NCBI RefSeq assembly: GCF_019649055.1
Contig: NW_026570271.1
Coordinates: 969,954 to 1,033,953, forward strand
Direction of reading: 5' to 3'
DNA from: Paramacrobiotus metropolitanus
Lineage: Eukaryota > Tardigrada > Eutardigrada > Parachela > Macrobiotidae
Length of the DNA: 64,000 nucleotides
The notes under the pieces were generated by a model. That model saw only the letters and a list, made by a program, of their open reading frames with translations, made no database searches and was not told the DNA's origin. Each line of letters begins with the position of its first letter. Position 1 is the first letter of the stretch. A program made the position numbers and the translations under genes. Positions 34,601-43,535 of this stretch are shown in pieces.

Positions 34601-34990
34601 CAAAGGAGGACAACGGGTGGACAGCGAAGGACAACGGGTCGGCAACGGAGGACAACGCAGGACAACGGAAGATGACGATAGAGAACAGGGGCAATGCGTG
34701 GCAGATTCCCAAGGCAACTGGAAGGTTACAGGCGGACAACAGACGTCAACAGTGGGCTACCAAACAACAGGCAGGATTTAGCTTTCCAAAAATTTGACGT
34801 GTGGAAAACGTGCCATAGGTGAGGAATGTATTGCAAAATGGACTAACCTGATGGCACAGTACCGGGATATCACAAGAGAGTTCATGCACTACAAGCCAAC
34901 CGGAACCGGAGCTGACGACGTGGTCGAAAAGCCAACCTGGTTTGCTTACGAAAAGATGCTGTTTGTCAAAGATCACATTGATTTCCGAAA
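22656..34990 (+). CDS. MADF/Myb-like DNA-binding protein of the Harbinger element
   Basis: Exon 1 is 22656-22887 (basic N-terminus MPPKRK, Pro-rich linker, then the first helices WTKAEKLLLIEEV... and a W-x-(V)AEAV block) and ends ACAG|GTACG in phase 1. Exon 2 is 34819-34990 (after TGCCATAG): EECIAKWTNLMAQYRDITREF, then W(F)AYEKMLFVKDHI. Together they form one complete MADF/trihelix-like domain with its three aromatic positions, split by an 11.9-kb intron. In PIF/Harbinger elements such a protein binds the ends and assists the transposase (established for the superfamily). A third exon may begin at 35081 after TTTTTTTACAG; its frame would overlap the transposase 3' end on the other strand, so the C-terminus is unresolved. 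Confidence 0.65.
23073..27490 (+). repeat. Minisatellite, 21-bp unit, about 210 copies
   Basis: Tandem array whose unit is close to GTTGTCCACCCGTTGTCTTG plus C, with variants at fixed positions (CACCC/CACGC/CATCC; TCTTGC/TCCTCC/CCTTGC; TACCGG). The unit contains no stop codon in any frame and 21 is divisible by three, so all frames stay open for kilobases; the 1,345-1,536-codon frames here are artefacts. Larger blocks are themselves repeated: the rare variant GCGTTTCTACCG occurs at 24201 and 25481, and the block around 23640-23880 recurs at 25815-26060. It lies wholly inside the MADF intron. Confidence 0.93.
27491..28921. other. Intron interior, no gene recognised
   Basis: Unique-looking sequence right of the large minisatellite. 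Short frames only. I see no motif that identifies it. Confidence 0.35.
28922..29998 (-). pseudogene. Coiled-coil ORF interrupted by one in-frame stop
   Basis: One minus-strand frame runs from 29998 to 28922, broken by a single TAG at 29644-29642. The 5' part (118 codons) is Pro/Thr/Gln-rich; the 3' part (218 codons from its own ATG at 29578) has a Thr/Pro/Ser linker followed by a strongly charged, heptad-like coiled-coil region (about residues 85-205, rich in E, K, R, A and L). Both parts contain MDPN, 81 codons apart, suggesting an internal duplication. No family recognised. It could be a cargo gene of the transposon, the remnant of a nested element, or an independent gene whose real start is 29578. 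Confidence 0.45.
30001..30360. other. Very AT-rich tract
   Basis: Dominated by TAATTA/ATTAAT words in both orientations (for example 30060-30250), with no coding potential. Could be a nested non-coding element or matrix-attachment-like DNA; nothing decides between these. Confidence 0.5.
30421..30446. repeat. Perfect 26-bp palindrome
   Basis: AAAACGCAGCTTC followed directly by its reverse complement GAAGCTGCGTTTT, with no loop. It stands alone between the AT-rich tract and the next repeats, so it may be a cruciform-forming site or the end of a nested insert. Confidence 0.85.
31064..31235 (+). repeat. Pair of 62-bp direct repeats, 110 bp apart
   Basis: Copies at 31064-31125 and 31174-31235 share GGTACCAAA, CCCAG, GCATTTGTGGCG-like sequence and the block TGACCGACGGACAGA(T/C)ATC with few mismatches. 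The spacer also shows partial similarity, so the true unit may be 110 bp. Confidence 0.75.
31275..31680 (+). repeat. Degenerate 9-bp AAGAAACCT repeats
   Basis: Imperfect tandem of a CCTAAGAAA unit. The same unit recurs much more regularly at 32165-32345, and in complement (TTCTTAGGTT) near the left end of the transposon at 21975-22120. Simple repeat without coding value. Confidence 0.75.
32085..32440. repeat. Inverted CTCTGACT / AGTCAGAG repeat flanking an AAGAAACCT array
   Basis: Left arm 32085-32150 (ACTCTGACCGCTCAAACTCTGACT and relatives) pairs with right arm 32340-32435 (TCAGAGTCAGACTTTGAG relatives). Between them is a clean 9-bp AAGAAACCT array (32165-32345). The whole could fold into a long stem with a purine-rich loop. 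Confidence 0.7.
32620..33694. other. Intron interior, no gene recognised
   Basis: No convincing coding block, RNA gene or repeat. Short frames at 32603-32899 and 32971-33192 show no family motif. Confidence 0.35.
33695..34672 (-). repeat. Inverted array of the same 21-bp minisatellite, about 46 copies
   Basis: On the plus strand the unit reads CAACGGGTGGACAACGCAAGA, the exact reverse complement of the unit at 23073-27490, with the same set of variants (GGAGGAC, GCAAGAC, GTGTGG, GGGTAG). The two arrays face each other across 6.2 kb. Array edges decay into degenerate units (34673-34760). Long frames on both strands here are artefacts of the stop-free unit. Confidence 0.93.
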
Positions 34991-35067
34991 GTGAGCAAAT
35001 CGATTAATAAAACAAATAAGGAGACATCAGTAAATTTTTTTAAACTATTCTTTGCCATTGTTTTTTT

Positions 35068-36345
35068 TTACAGAACAAAAGGCAACAGTGTCCCGAGGCA
35101 ACAAAAGGCAACAAAAAAAATGTCCCGAGCGGAACATTTTACTCTTCGACCTTTTCGCCTTTTTAAACGCGTTAAGTCACTCCCGTTTTCCGACTGCTCC
35201 CTCCATTTACCCAGCCTTAATTTGCCGTTGGGCGTATACCAGTCAGCATATCCCTTGGTGAGGTACATGTTCGGGCTTTCTCCGCTAATCTGCTTGTGGC
35301 GGAGAAAGTTATGCAGCGCCACGCAGCTGAGGACGATGTCATCTACTATTTCCGGTTGGTAATTCAAGAAGACTCACTGCTAGGGAATGCTGCGTCAGCC
35401 ACGAACACATAGGGTGCGGTGACGTCTTCGGTTATCGTACTAGCAGTTGGTAGGTCAGCTCGTCCAATTTTTATGGCAAAACCTAGCAGCAAACTTAGTG
35501 TCAGCGCTTGCAAAAAATCTTGAATTATAAAAGGTGGCATTGATCGACAGTGTACAGTTTTTGTAAATTATTGTAATCACAAATATTAGCGAATGTAAAT
35601 GTAAACAAGTTATTTCGTCTAAAATGGCATCGCATTTTTATATTTATACTTTTACCTAGTGACCAGCAACCAAAAGGTCCACCGTCACTTTGGCGGCCAT
35701 AACCTCCAACGTCCACCGCACAGAATCTGTAGTCGGCATCCACAATGGCCATTAAAACGATAGAAAAATGACCATTATAGTTGAAGTATTCCGTTCCAAT
35801 TTTATGCGGTTTTTCAACTGCCACGTGCTTGCCGTCAATCGCTCCGACGCAATGAGGAAAATTCCATCTATCTTCGAATTTTCGGGCATTATTCCACCAG
35901 ATTTCCTTAGTCGGAAAGGGTACGAATTCTGGACTCAATACATCCCATAAAGCCGTAATAGTTTCCCGAAATATCGAAGAAACTGTACTGTATCCCAAAC
36001 AGAAGCTATGTGCAATGGAAGCTTGAGATTTCCGGTAGCTAATATCTTCAAAGTGATAGCTAGACGCTCTGCTGGGGAAACTGGAATTTTGTGAGTCCGA
36101 GAATGACGAATTTTCGGAGAGACTTTTCTTAACAATTCGTCAAAAAGCTCTTTAGTCATCCGGAAATATTTGAAGTGCTTTCTCGGATTAAGTCGAAGTC
36201 TGGGAATCACTCTCACAAATTCGCCATTGACCCTTCGCGTCTCAGATAAATTGTCAACGTAACAAGAACGAATATGTGCATATCCCTGGCATAACTGAGC
36301 AGGTGTACCACAACGGCTGCCATTAGCAAAAGCCGTTTCCGGTCA
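35068..36345 (-). pseudogene. PIF/Harbinger (HARBI1-like) DDE transposase, decayed
   Basis: Read from 36345 leftward. The helical N-terminal part (R-LRLNPRKHFKYFRM, ELFDELL, PAERLAITLKILATGN) breaks at about 36028-36033, where one base is missing; the next frame continues with GYSTVSSIFRETITALWDVL. The nuclease core follows: CVGAIDGKHV (first Asp), then GGYGRQSDGG, an intron starting near 35655, and APYVFVADAAFP (second Asp) at about 35376-35410. The segment that in the family carries the third acidic residue is deleted near 35370, where the frame also changes and the sequence jumps to EIVDDIVLSCVALHNFLRHK, the usual C-terminal block. Three lesions make it catalytically dead as it stands. No clear initiating ATG upstream. 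Its 3' end overlaps the possible last MADF exon. Confidence 0.85.
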
Positions 36346-36697
36346 AACGTAATTATTAGCAACATTATTAGAAATTTAGGGTGCAGTTGCAATTTTGCAT
36401 ATCCACTTGCAGAGTACTCAACCGAAAGATCTTCGCTATTATTTCGAATCTTGTTTTTGACCTACTTAAATATTTTGTGGTTGAGAACGGGGCGGAGATT
36501 AGAGAAAAAGATTTCTGAAGTATGAGCGAGAACTGAAAAATATCAGATAAGAACACATTTTGGAAACAGAAAAGATGTGTGCGAAGCCGACGCAGAAAAA
36601 GTGCTTTCAAAATGTTTTCTTCGTAAAACAGAAAAACCTTTTTCTGTGTCAACGAAAACAGAAAAGTATGAATCCTGTATTAGCGCATGTATTAGCT

Positions 36698-36760
36698 AAA
36701 AATCGAACGCGGTAACCAAATCAGTGGTGGGCGAAATGAACGGGGCCAAAATGATGGGGC
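36698..36760 (-). repeat. Right terminal inverted repeat of the Harbinger element
   Basis: Reverse complement of the inner part of 21862-21970, sharing AAAATCGAACGCGGTA and CCAAATCAGTGGTGGGC with single mismatches between them. It ends near GATGGGGCGCC. Confidence 0.75.
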
Positions 36761-37403
36761 GCCGTACGAGTGCGTCTGGAAGCAAAATTAATGGCAATCT
36801 TAGAAAATGGCAGTGTACACTGTACAGTACTTGTTCTTTGTTCCTACGCAACAATGAATAGTCGGTCGCCATTGCCTATTACGTGCGCTTAATGCAACAA
36901 ACTCTACTTTGTTGTGTAGTAAAATTTAGGTGCCGTGCAGTGCAGTCTCATAAATCATTCGTTTTCCGTCGGCTGTGGTGGTAGGCCTTGCCATTCATTT
37001 TGAGCACCGACCTGAGCAAGATTCTGGTGCTTTTAGTCCACCCCTTACTGCTTTCAGTCCGTGATAAAACTAAAGAAATAGCTGTATCGGATCTGCAATG
37101 GCGAACTTGACTAATGGCAAAGGAATGGGTCATCTATAAGATGATTCAGGTCAGTATTCAATAAAATTCTCGTGTTCGGGTGGCTGCGTGTGGGTGTGTA
37201 ATTTGACTAATTTCGCCGGTTTTGCGGCATAGGATTAGCTTGCTCGATTTGACTTTTACATTAATTTTATCTCGGCGTTTTCGTTGCTAGCATCTGCTGG
37301 TTCGCGTCGTCTCTGTTTGCCCTTCGCTGTCCCGCTCGCGGTCCCTTCTTTCACGCCCTAGTCGCCCTGGTGTTTTCGTTCGCCAGTCCGTTGGTGGACG
37401 CTG
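36761..37403. other. Spacer right of the Harbinger element
   Basis: No gene, RNA or repeat recognised. Confidence 0.35.
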
Positions 37404-37674
37404 CTATCCATCCATATTCTGCTCCAGAACTGTCGTAGGAAGCCCCACCACCGTCGTTTTCCGGCGCACTCTGTTGGAAAATTTCAGGAGCATCTCCTCA
37501 GGCTGCAGCTTGATCCTAAAATAAAACGCAAACTCGGTCTCCTTCGGTGTTTTCTTAACAAACACTTGCTCCAATTTGTCTGCCAGCTGGCTAGCGGTAA
37601 ATGGACTGCCTAGTAGACACATGAAAATCAGGACTTCCAGCGCCTCCACGCCTGAGGCGTCGAGCGAGCAGCAC
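37404..37674 (-). CDS. Possible terminal exon of an unknown minus-strand gene
   Basis: The minus-strand frame opens after a possible acceptor AAAACAG near 37675 and runs to a stop at 37404 (about 89 codons): a hydrophobic start (VLIFMCLLGSPFTASQLADK), a basic middle and an acidic patch. No family recognised and no certain upstream exon. Low support; it could be a chance frame. Confidence 0.25.
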
Positions 37675-38300
37675 TGTTTTCTGTTCGGCCGTATCCGTGA
37701 CCGTGTGGACTGCTACATAGTTCTTGCAGCGACACTGCCAAAATCGCCATGTCATCACAGCAGGCTGAACCTTATCAGCCCACCAGCGTTCTCTGTTCTT
37801 CCTCCCGACTGCAGAAATTCCCGAAGACATGACACCACTGCTTGTAGACACTTAATCCCTCGAAACGGCGATGATAAAACTGATCCAAAAATTTTTCTTA
37901 ATTTCGCGATGATACAGAGCCAGTACGAGATCTCACAATGACATATTCTTGGTTGTTGTGAACATTAACTCTGAATCTTAATTCTGTTGCATTTGAACAC
38001 GTTGAGTTTTCTGGGTAGTTGAAATCTGATTGCAAATCTCCGAAGTTATACATTCTGTCTGTGTGGCGTGTCCGCTGTGATCTCTATGTAGTGTATTGTC
38101 CAGCATGGCAACTGCGGTTGCAGTGTGCCATTGTTGTCCTGATGACAACGATCAGTTGGTTGTTTGCGCCCTCAGTGGCGGTTCATAATAAATGCATTAT
38201 GCCGCCACCTCAAGCCGTGACAGTCTGGATTTGATATAACGTTAATGCCCTTTACAACTGTTCTGCCCTTAATAATGGAACAGGCGGTAAACGATATTTT
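37675..38300. other. Spacer, nothing supported
   Basis: No coding block or repeat recognised on either strand beyond chance-length frames. Confidence 0.3.
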
Positions 38301-38621
38301 CTATGTGCAAGCGATCAGCGTGGGCAATGTCCAGACGACGCACTGAAGGGAGCTGTCGGTCACCCGGGCTATGATGCAAGCCGCGCGGACACCCCGAAAC
38401 CGCCAGGCAACACTCAACCACACCGAGTCAATCGGGAGAACTGCAAAGAAATTAATTGGTAGATCGTTAATTTTGGCAGGGGAGGGAAAGTCTGAGTGAA
38501 GTGTGAGCTGCTGCAGCACTATGAGAAAAGTAAAAGTTGAGATATAATGGCAGTTTGGTACAGAAAGCGCAACGTAAACAGAATTCAACAGAATGATGAA
38601 GAATACGAATGTGTGGGGCAT
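38301..38621 (-). CDS. Possible signal-peptide exon of an unknown gene
   Basis: ATG at 38621 on the minus strand starts a typical signal peptide (MPHTFVFFIILLNSVYVALS), and the frame stays open to 38301. A TTCTTTGCAG acceptor lies in the middle (about 38440), so a short intron is likely. After it the frame reads LPIDSVWLSVAWRFRGVRAA, loosely like the start of ANF-receptor ectodomains, so this could be a remnant or paralogue of the receptor cyclase family. No cyclase domain was found nearby. Confidence 0.3.
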   Translation of the reverse strand: MPHTFVFFIILLNSVYVALSVPNCHYISTFTFLIVLQQLTLHSDFPSPAKINDLPINFFAVLPIDSVWLSVAWRFRGVRAACIIARVTDSSLQCVVWTLPTLIACT

Positions 38622-38859
38622 CGTAACATTGCTTGAAGACGTGGATCCGGCGGTGCGGGCATGGTGCTGCACAGCGGCATTATTGTTATAGTCCCGACAG
38701 ATGATTGCGCGAAACTTGCTACGTACTTGCTGCGAGGCCTTGTAGGTAGGGCTGTCGGAACCAGTACGGTTCACTCCGGACGCTGTGGACAAAGTTTCGC
38801 CTGGTAAAAGTGAAAAGGATCTTTGCATTTAAAGCAGCCGAATGGAGGAATTCCGGAAG

Positions 38860-39642
38860 TCACAGGCTGGTTGCATGAGCAACAACGGCTAACAACAGGC
38901 TGGAGTTATCGCATAAGGGTACAGAGCGCACCGTATCAGTCATGACTGCAGTATCTGTATCTTCGGTAAACCAAGCTAGCTCAGGTACACCTGGAAAGGT
39001 CAATTTTTCCCGGAAACGGGGATCGTATTTGAGCCACATTAACAATGGGCGCGATATTATCAAACCACGGATAATCTCAATATACGTAAGCGAAAAAACA
39101 TCCGGCCAGATCAGAATTATAAAACGTTCTAAAACGAACGAATAGCAAAAACGCATCCTTCCAGGACAGAAAATTTTTGAATTTTCGACGAACGGGAGTA
39201 GCGACAGCAGGAACCGACTTCCCTCAGCGTCAGACACAAATACCGTTGGTTCACTCAGTTTTCTTCGAAGAAGTACGTAATTGACTGCTGCTGTATTGAT
39301 TCACTTTTGTCAAAAATTACAAGTGCTGAAATTTCGATTGAGACGGTTTCTGACGTCCTGCCAATGCCAAACCAGCTTCTTTCGGAATGTTGTTCTACCC
39401 ATAAGCCATAAGGGATTGTGTGCTTCCTAATTTCATTGATATTCTTGATAACGCTGCCTGATAACTTGCTCTTCTTTGTCGCCACGGCTATTCGTATTGT
39501 GGTGCATGAAAAATCGAAGTGATGCTATTGGATCTTCCTGAATCAGCGCCAATGCTGGCTGCACGTAGCGACTGAAAGTTCTCAATTTCGCTGACCTGCA
39601 CCACCCGCTCCAACAAACAGTGACAAAACTCAAAGGATTCAC
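38860..39642 (-). other. Unassigned minus-strand open frames
   Basis: Frames at 39642-39433, 39485-39255 and 39237-38860 are each 69-125 codons and look more protein-like than chance (for example YDPRFREKLTFPGVPELAWF). They shift frame between one another and give no recognisable domain. They may be exons of one decayed gene. Confidence 0.25.
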
Positions 39643-40120
39643 TTTGAATGGACGAACGAGTGAGCAAACTTAATTAACTTTGTAACAATGCTACAAATGT
39701 TTGAAACTCGCAGTAGCATTGGTATCCAATACCCTGATACTCTTAAACGTGTAAAGAAAGGTTTAAAGGTACATAGCATCAGCATGCAAAAACGCTTTCA
39801 AGTGACGTATGACAAACTTCGGATTGTTGATACTGATTACAACACCCTTCCGTATGGATTTAAGCTGTTTTGAATTTATTAAGTTGTTGAAGCATAACCT
39901 CGACCCGTTGCACTGCACTGAGTTAAATCAGAAGCGGACTTTAAACCTTAAAAATTGCATTCACCAGAAGAAAACAAAACTGCGCGGCCATTTTCAAGTC
40001 TTATACCGAGCCCACTGAACAGTTAAGGGGTATATTCAAGCTTAAAAAATTCGCTAAAATTCTCGATCTGCACACAGTGAGGATATGTGCGGGTAGCTAC
40101 AATGTTAACAACCCGATATC

Positions 40121-40890
40121 CTAAAACACACAAGGGTATCCAATATTCACCAACATACCAGCAAATGTTTCCATCAATTCCTTTGCCTGTTCCTCTGAAC
40201 GAGCTCCGTTAACTGTTGTTTTTCCATTGCGGTAAAGTTGGCAAATGTGCTTTATAAGGTTTGATGATGCGGACTGAAAGTCCGGAAAATCGCTGCGGAA
40301 TGTACTGAGCCATTGCCAACAGTATTCAATTCTGTTCAGATCCAGGGTACAGTTTAAATCCGCAACCGCAACGGCAACGACATTGGGCATAGTAGTGGTA
40401 TCACAATGCAAATCTAACGGCTTTCCGTAGTGTCGAGACAGGTAGTGAGGTGAGCCTATGGTACGGTGGGCAGCCCAGGAATTCCAGATTTTTACTACCA
40501 GCAAGTTCTACCGCTTTAACAACCGGCTCTTTTCAACTTTTGGCAAAAAAACGGACTTGGCTGGGTCGCCCTCTTCTTCGGAAGATATTCTCCGCAGGTC
40601 ACCTGATTGTGTCGATATTCCCCCTTTGTATTCCACAGTAAACCGTGTGAGTGGCGCGCTTGTCTTTTTACACGGAGATGTGCTGATAGCGAAGCGTGGT
40701 AACGGAAAAACAGACAGATTCTGCTCAGCTTCATCGGGGCAGTAAAACGCCAAATGTCTGATGTACTTGGTTCCATTGATAACGAACCAGTCGGTGTGCA
40801 GTATACAAAGCGTAGCCATTTCGTCCACGGTGAAAACAAGCCAGAAATCTTCCTGTATAAGGTGATTGCAAGTGGTTCAATCTCCATCAC
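40121..40890 (-). CDS. Unknown minus-strand gene fragment
   Basis: Two consecutive minus-strand stretches look coding. 40860-40510 contains VDEMATLCILHTDWFVING and CPDEAEQNLSVFPLPRF. 40504-40121 contains a central LNRIEYCWQWLSTFRSDFPD and a Lys/Glu-rich end, with a possible acceptor before it. No family recognised. The part right of 40343 is duplicated at 48810-49346, where the frame carries a stop (CCG TAA) at the matching place, so the duplicate is not functional in this reading. Confidence 0.35.
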
Positions 40891-40917
40891 GTTGTTTCAT
40901 TTACATCTTTTGTTAGT

Positions 40918-41932
40918 TTGTCTTTTAGCAAGGAATTTCTTGGTCAGTTGACGTCCAAGCGTTTGCAAACCGCTGTACCGAAGTCCAAACGAAAAAGTCA
41001 AGAGCCGGAAGATGAAGGAAAGCCGGGGCCGAGAAGGTCAAGCCCAACATTTTGTCGGCTACCATATCTAAGCATCGCCTATTTGCTTTCCCGCAACTGG
41101 GATAGCCAGTATAGTAGTATACCGTATGGGCAACGACAAATTCGTCGACGTGGGACCGAACAGCGACGGGAAAGTCAGTACGATTCGTGTGGTTTTTGGT
41201 GAATGAAAGGAACAGCCGGACAGTTGTTCCTGGGAAGTCACCTACGGGACGAATGTCTCGCTGACCAAGACCGGCTTTCTCCGCTTGACCGCAGTCATGC
41301 TGACTGAGAAAGCCGGCATGGATGAAGCGGCCCGGGCCAGTGCAGCCGAAACCAGGCGCCTGACACCGTTGTATCTATTGGACAGTAACATGCACTTTGG
41401 CTGAAGCCGTTTCAACGGCACCAACGTGGCTACCATTCGGCGCTTTGAAGTGAAGGGTGGCGATATGATCCATACCCTCTACGGAATCTCTTTTGGTGAA
41501 CGATGCTATGATGGTCAAAAAGGTTTGATGAAAGACCAACAGACGTTCAAGGACATGGTGAAGATTCAGAAGAAACAGGGAATTTAAAACCCAATCAAAG
41601 AAGGATAAGCGTTCCCTACGTTGGCTGAAGCTGTTGCTGATGCTTTGGCGTCACTGGTCAAGCAATTGGACGACGGGACTTCACAACGCTGTCATGAAGA
41701 CAAATATGTACCTTCCAATGCGTAATGGAACGGTGCCATGGAGCGCTTTTCGGAAACACGTATGGTCATTGCGATTTTATTTGGACTGGATAAGTTCAGT
41801 GTTGAGCAAGCTTTAAACTTCGATGTGGATGGTTTTTTGCCTAAGCATGGTGATCAAATTCATGACAACGTTGGAGATATTATTAAACCTGATTATGACT
41901 GTGCTGGTGTTTTTCATTGCTCGTACAAATAA
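40918..41932 (+). pseudogene. Decayed unknown ORF in cassette copy A
   Basis: A plus-strand coding-like stretch of about 330 codons, broken by frameshifts and stops: a basic Lys/Arg/Glu-rich start (KSKRKSQEPEDEGKPGPR), then a Gly/Asn block, LTKTGFLRLTAVMLTEKAGM, FEVKGGDMIHTLYG and, after a change of frame, MERFSETRMVIAILFGLDKF. One frame loss is caused by an extra C near 41090. The copy at 49374 is intact at that point, but both share a TGA after the VVFGE block and a TGA after DSNMHFG. The family was not recognised; a captured virus- or element-derived gene is possible but unproven. Confidence 0.4.
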
Positions 41933-41978
41933 CGAAAACGCGTCAGTGTCTTTTTTTATTTCATTAAAAGCTTGCACA

Positions 41979-42231
41979 TGTTATACAGGGTTCTACTCGT
42001 AAATGAGAATACGCGGATGATACTAAATAGCTTTAATGATAAACGTACAGTCGGTGATGATCGTACAGAAATAGCATCGAGATGAACGTAGAATGAAGAG
42101 AGCATGAATATCGTATGGGAGAAACGGTAGCGTTTATATACGAGTAAAAGAGGTGAAGGTATTTAGGTAAATAACACAAGAGGCTATGTAGATGTACAGA
42201 CGTGACACGGAAATACATTCTCTATATGACA
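41979..42231 (-). repeat. 3' LTR (element orientation)
   Basis: 253 bp, plus strand from TGTTATACAG to ATATGACA. Matches 47073-47326. The adjoining bases 42232-42247 are the complement of the polypurine tract. Confidence 0.95.
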
Positions 42232-42302
42232 TTCCCCTTCTTGAAGGAATCTCGTAGAGATTATGGTGAAATGGTGGGATCATGGTTTGTGCAGAATGAA
42301 TT

Positions 42303-43535
42303 TCATTTTCGCTGGCGCAGGTTGTAGCGTGGTGGTTGCGGTTCGCTTTCACTTTCAGCTGGCTGATCTTGTTCCGCCTGGGGCTGGTCTGTTTGTTGGA
42401 CGTTAACTTCTTCGTCGGCGTGGTTATACCAAGACTTGAGTTGCGAAACACGCACAGTGCCGATCTTACGGCGTCCGTTAACATTGGCAATCTTGTAATT
42501 GACATTGCTGACTTTCTCCAATATCTTATACGGTCCATGCCAGTTCTTAAGTAATTTTGTTGTCAATCTTCCTTTTGTTTTCCTGATCGCGCCGGTCTTG
42601 TCAACAACTCGAGGAACATTCCAACGGTAAACGAGACTACCGATTGGATAATCAACGGTCGTTCGATGTTGATTATAAAGTGGTGCATTGATCAAAGGCA
42701 GCATTGCAGCAGAGTTTTGCGATTTCTTGAGCGTCGCTGGGAAAAAAAATTTGAGTTCTTTAACGTATTGATCCATATCATTTATTAATTGTCGTTCAGT
42801 GGCACCAGTGGCAACGTCGAGAGGAGTTGTGGCTTTTCTTCTATACAGGAGTTCAAATGGGGAAAATTTTGTTGTTTTGCTGAGTGAGGTGTTGATGGCG
42901 TGATTGACGAAAGGTATGAACTGGTCCCTTCTGTTATGCTGATCCACATATTTTGAAAGGCTTTGGGCAATCGTCTGATTTGCGCGCTCTGTTAATGCAT
43001 TCGATTGGAGGTGATAAGCTGTTGTGAACCGTTGTTCACAATTGACTAGCTTAGTCAACTGGGATAACAGCTCATTGCAGAAGCGTGTACCCCGATCGGA
43101 AACGATGAAGGACGGGACTCCGTGTCGTAAAATCACATTTTCCATGAGGAATTTTGCTGCATTTTCGGCGGTGGCACTGCGAACCGGTTTGGTTTCGATC
43201 CACTTTGTTAGATGATCGATCGCGACCAGTAAATACTGATTGCCTTTTGTTGATGTTGTAAAGGGTCCCTGGTAGTCAATCCCGATGGTATGGAACGGCC
43301 CGTGGACTTTAATCGGTTGCAAATATCCGGATGGTTTCCCGTTTGGCGGCTTTTTAACGTTGCATGGAATACAGGATGCGAGGTGACGGGATACGGATTC
43401 AATCATTCCAGGCCAGTAATAACGACCTTGTAAATTGTAGTACGTCTTTTCTTGACCAAAATGGCCGGAAAGGTCATGCGCATTTTTAAGAACTTCGGCG
43501 TGCATAGTCTTCGGTACGACCAGTAGGAAAGTCAT
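42303..43535 (-). CDS. Integrase region of the gypsy element
   Basis: A single open frame of 410 codons. It shows an N-terminal zinc-binding HHCC module (LSGHFGQEKT...C-IP-C), the DDE catalytic core with Asp in GIDYQGPF, Asp in VSDRGTRF and Glu in ALTERANQT, and a C-terminal GPY/F-type block (WHGPYKILEKV) followed by a Gln/Glu/Pro-rich tail. All three catalytic residues are present. By family knowledge it inserts the cDNA into host DNA. Its first codons join directly to sequence that follows the RT thumb, showing where RNase H was lost. It lies just upstream of the polypurine tract. Confidence 0.92.
   Translation of the reverse strand: MTFLLVVPKTMHAEVLKNAHDLSGHFGQEKTYYNLQGRYYWPGMIESVSRHLASCIPCNVKKPPNGKPSGYLQPIKVHGPFHTIGIDYQGPFTTSTKGNQYLLVAIDHLTKWIETKPVRSATAENAAKFLMENVILRHGVPSFIVSDRGTRFCNELLSQLTKLVNCEQRFTTAYHLQSNALTERANQTIAQSLSKYVDQHNRRDQFIPFVNHAINTSLSKTTKFSPFELLYRRKATTPLDVATGATERQLINDMDQYVKELKFFFPATLKKSQNSAAMLPLINAPLYNQHRTTVDYPIGSLVYRWNVPRVVDKTGAIRKTKGRLTTKLLKNWHGPYKILEKVSNVNYKIANVNGRRKIGTVRVSQLKSWYNHADEEVNVQQTDQPQAEQDQPAESESEPQPPRYNLRQRK

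Larger units (their letters stand above)
21862..36760. mobile_element. PIF/Harbinger DNA transposon, about 14.9 kb, decayed
   Basis: The ends are imperfect inverted repeats: 21921-21970 contains CCACCACTGATTTGG(C)TACC then GCGTTCGATTTT, and 36698-36760 carries the complement of the same blocks with few mismatches. The left end has extra tandem copies of an ATTCATTTTGGCCACC unit (21863-21915), so the exact terminus and the expected 3-bp target duplication could not be fixed. Subterminal zones on both sides are rich in AACAGAAA-type motifs (22200-22410; 36530-36660). Inside are the two genes typical of the superfamily in convergent orientation: a MADF/Myb-like protein (+, 22656 onward) and a DDE transposase (-, 36345 to 35068). 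The element has been greatly enlarged by minisatellites in the MADF intron. Confidence 0.75.

Noticed and set aside
23073-34672. CRISPR-like array
   Set aside because: Units are contiguous with no unique spacers, and no cas genes are present.
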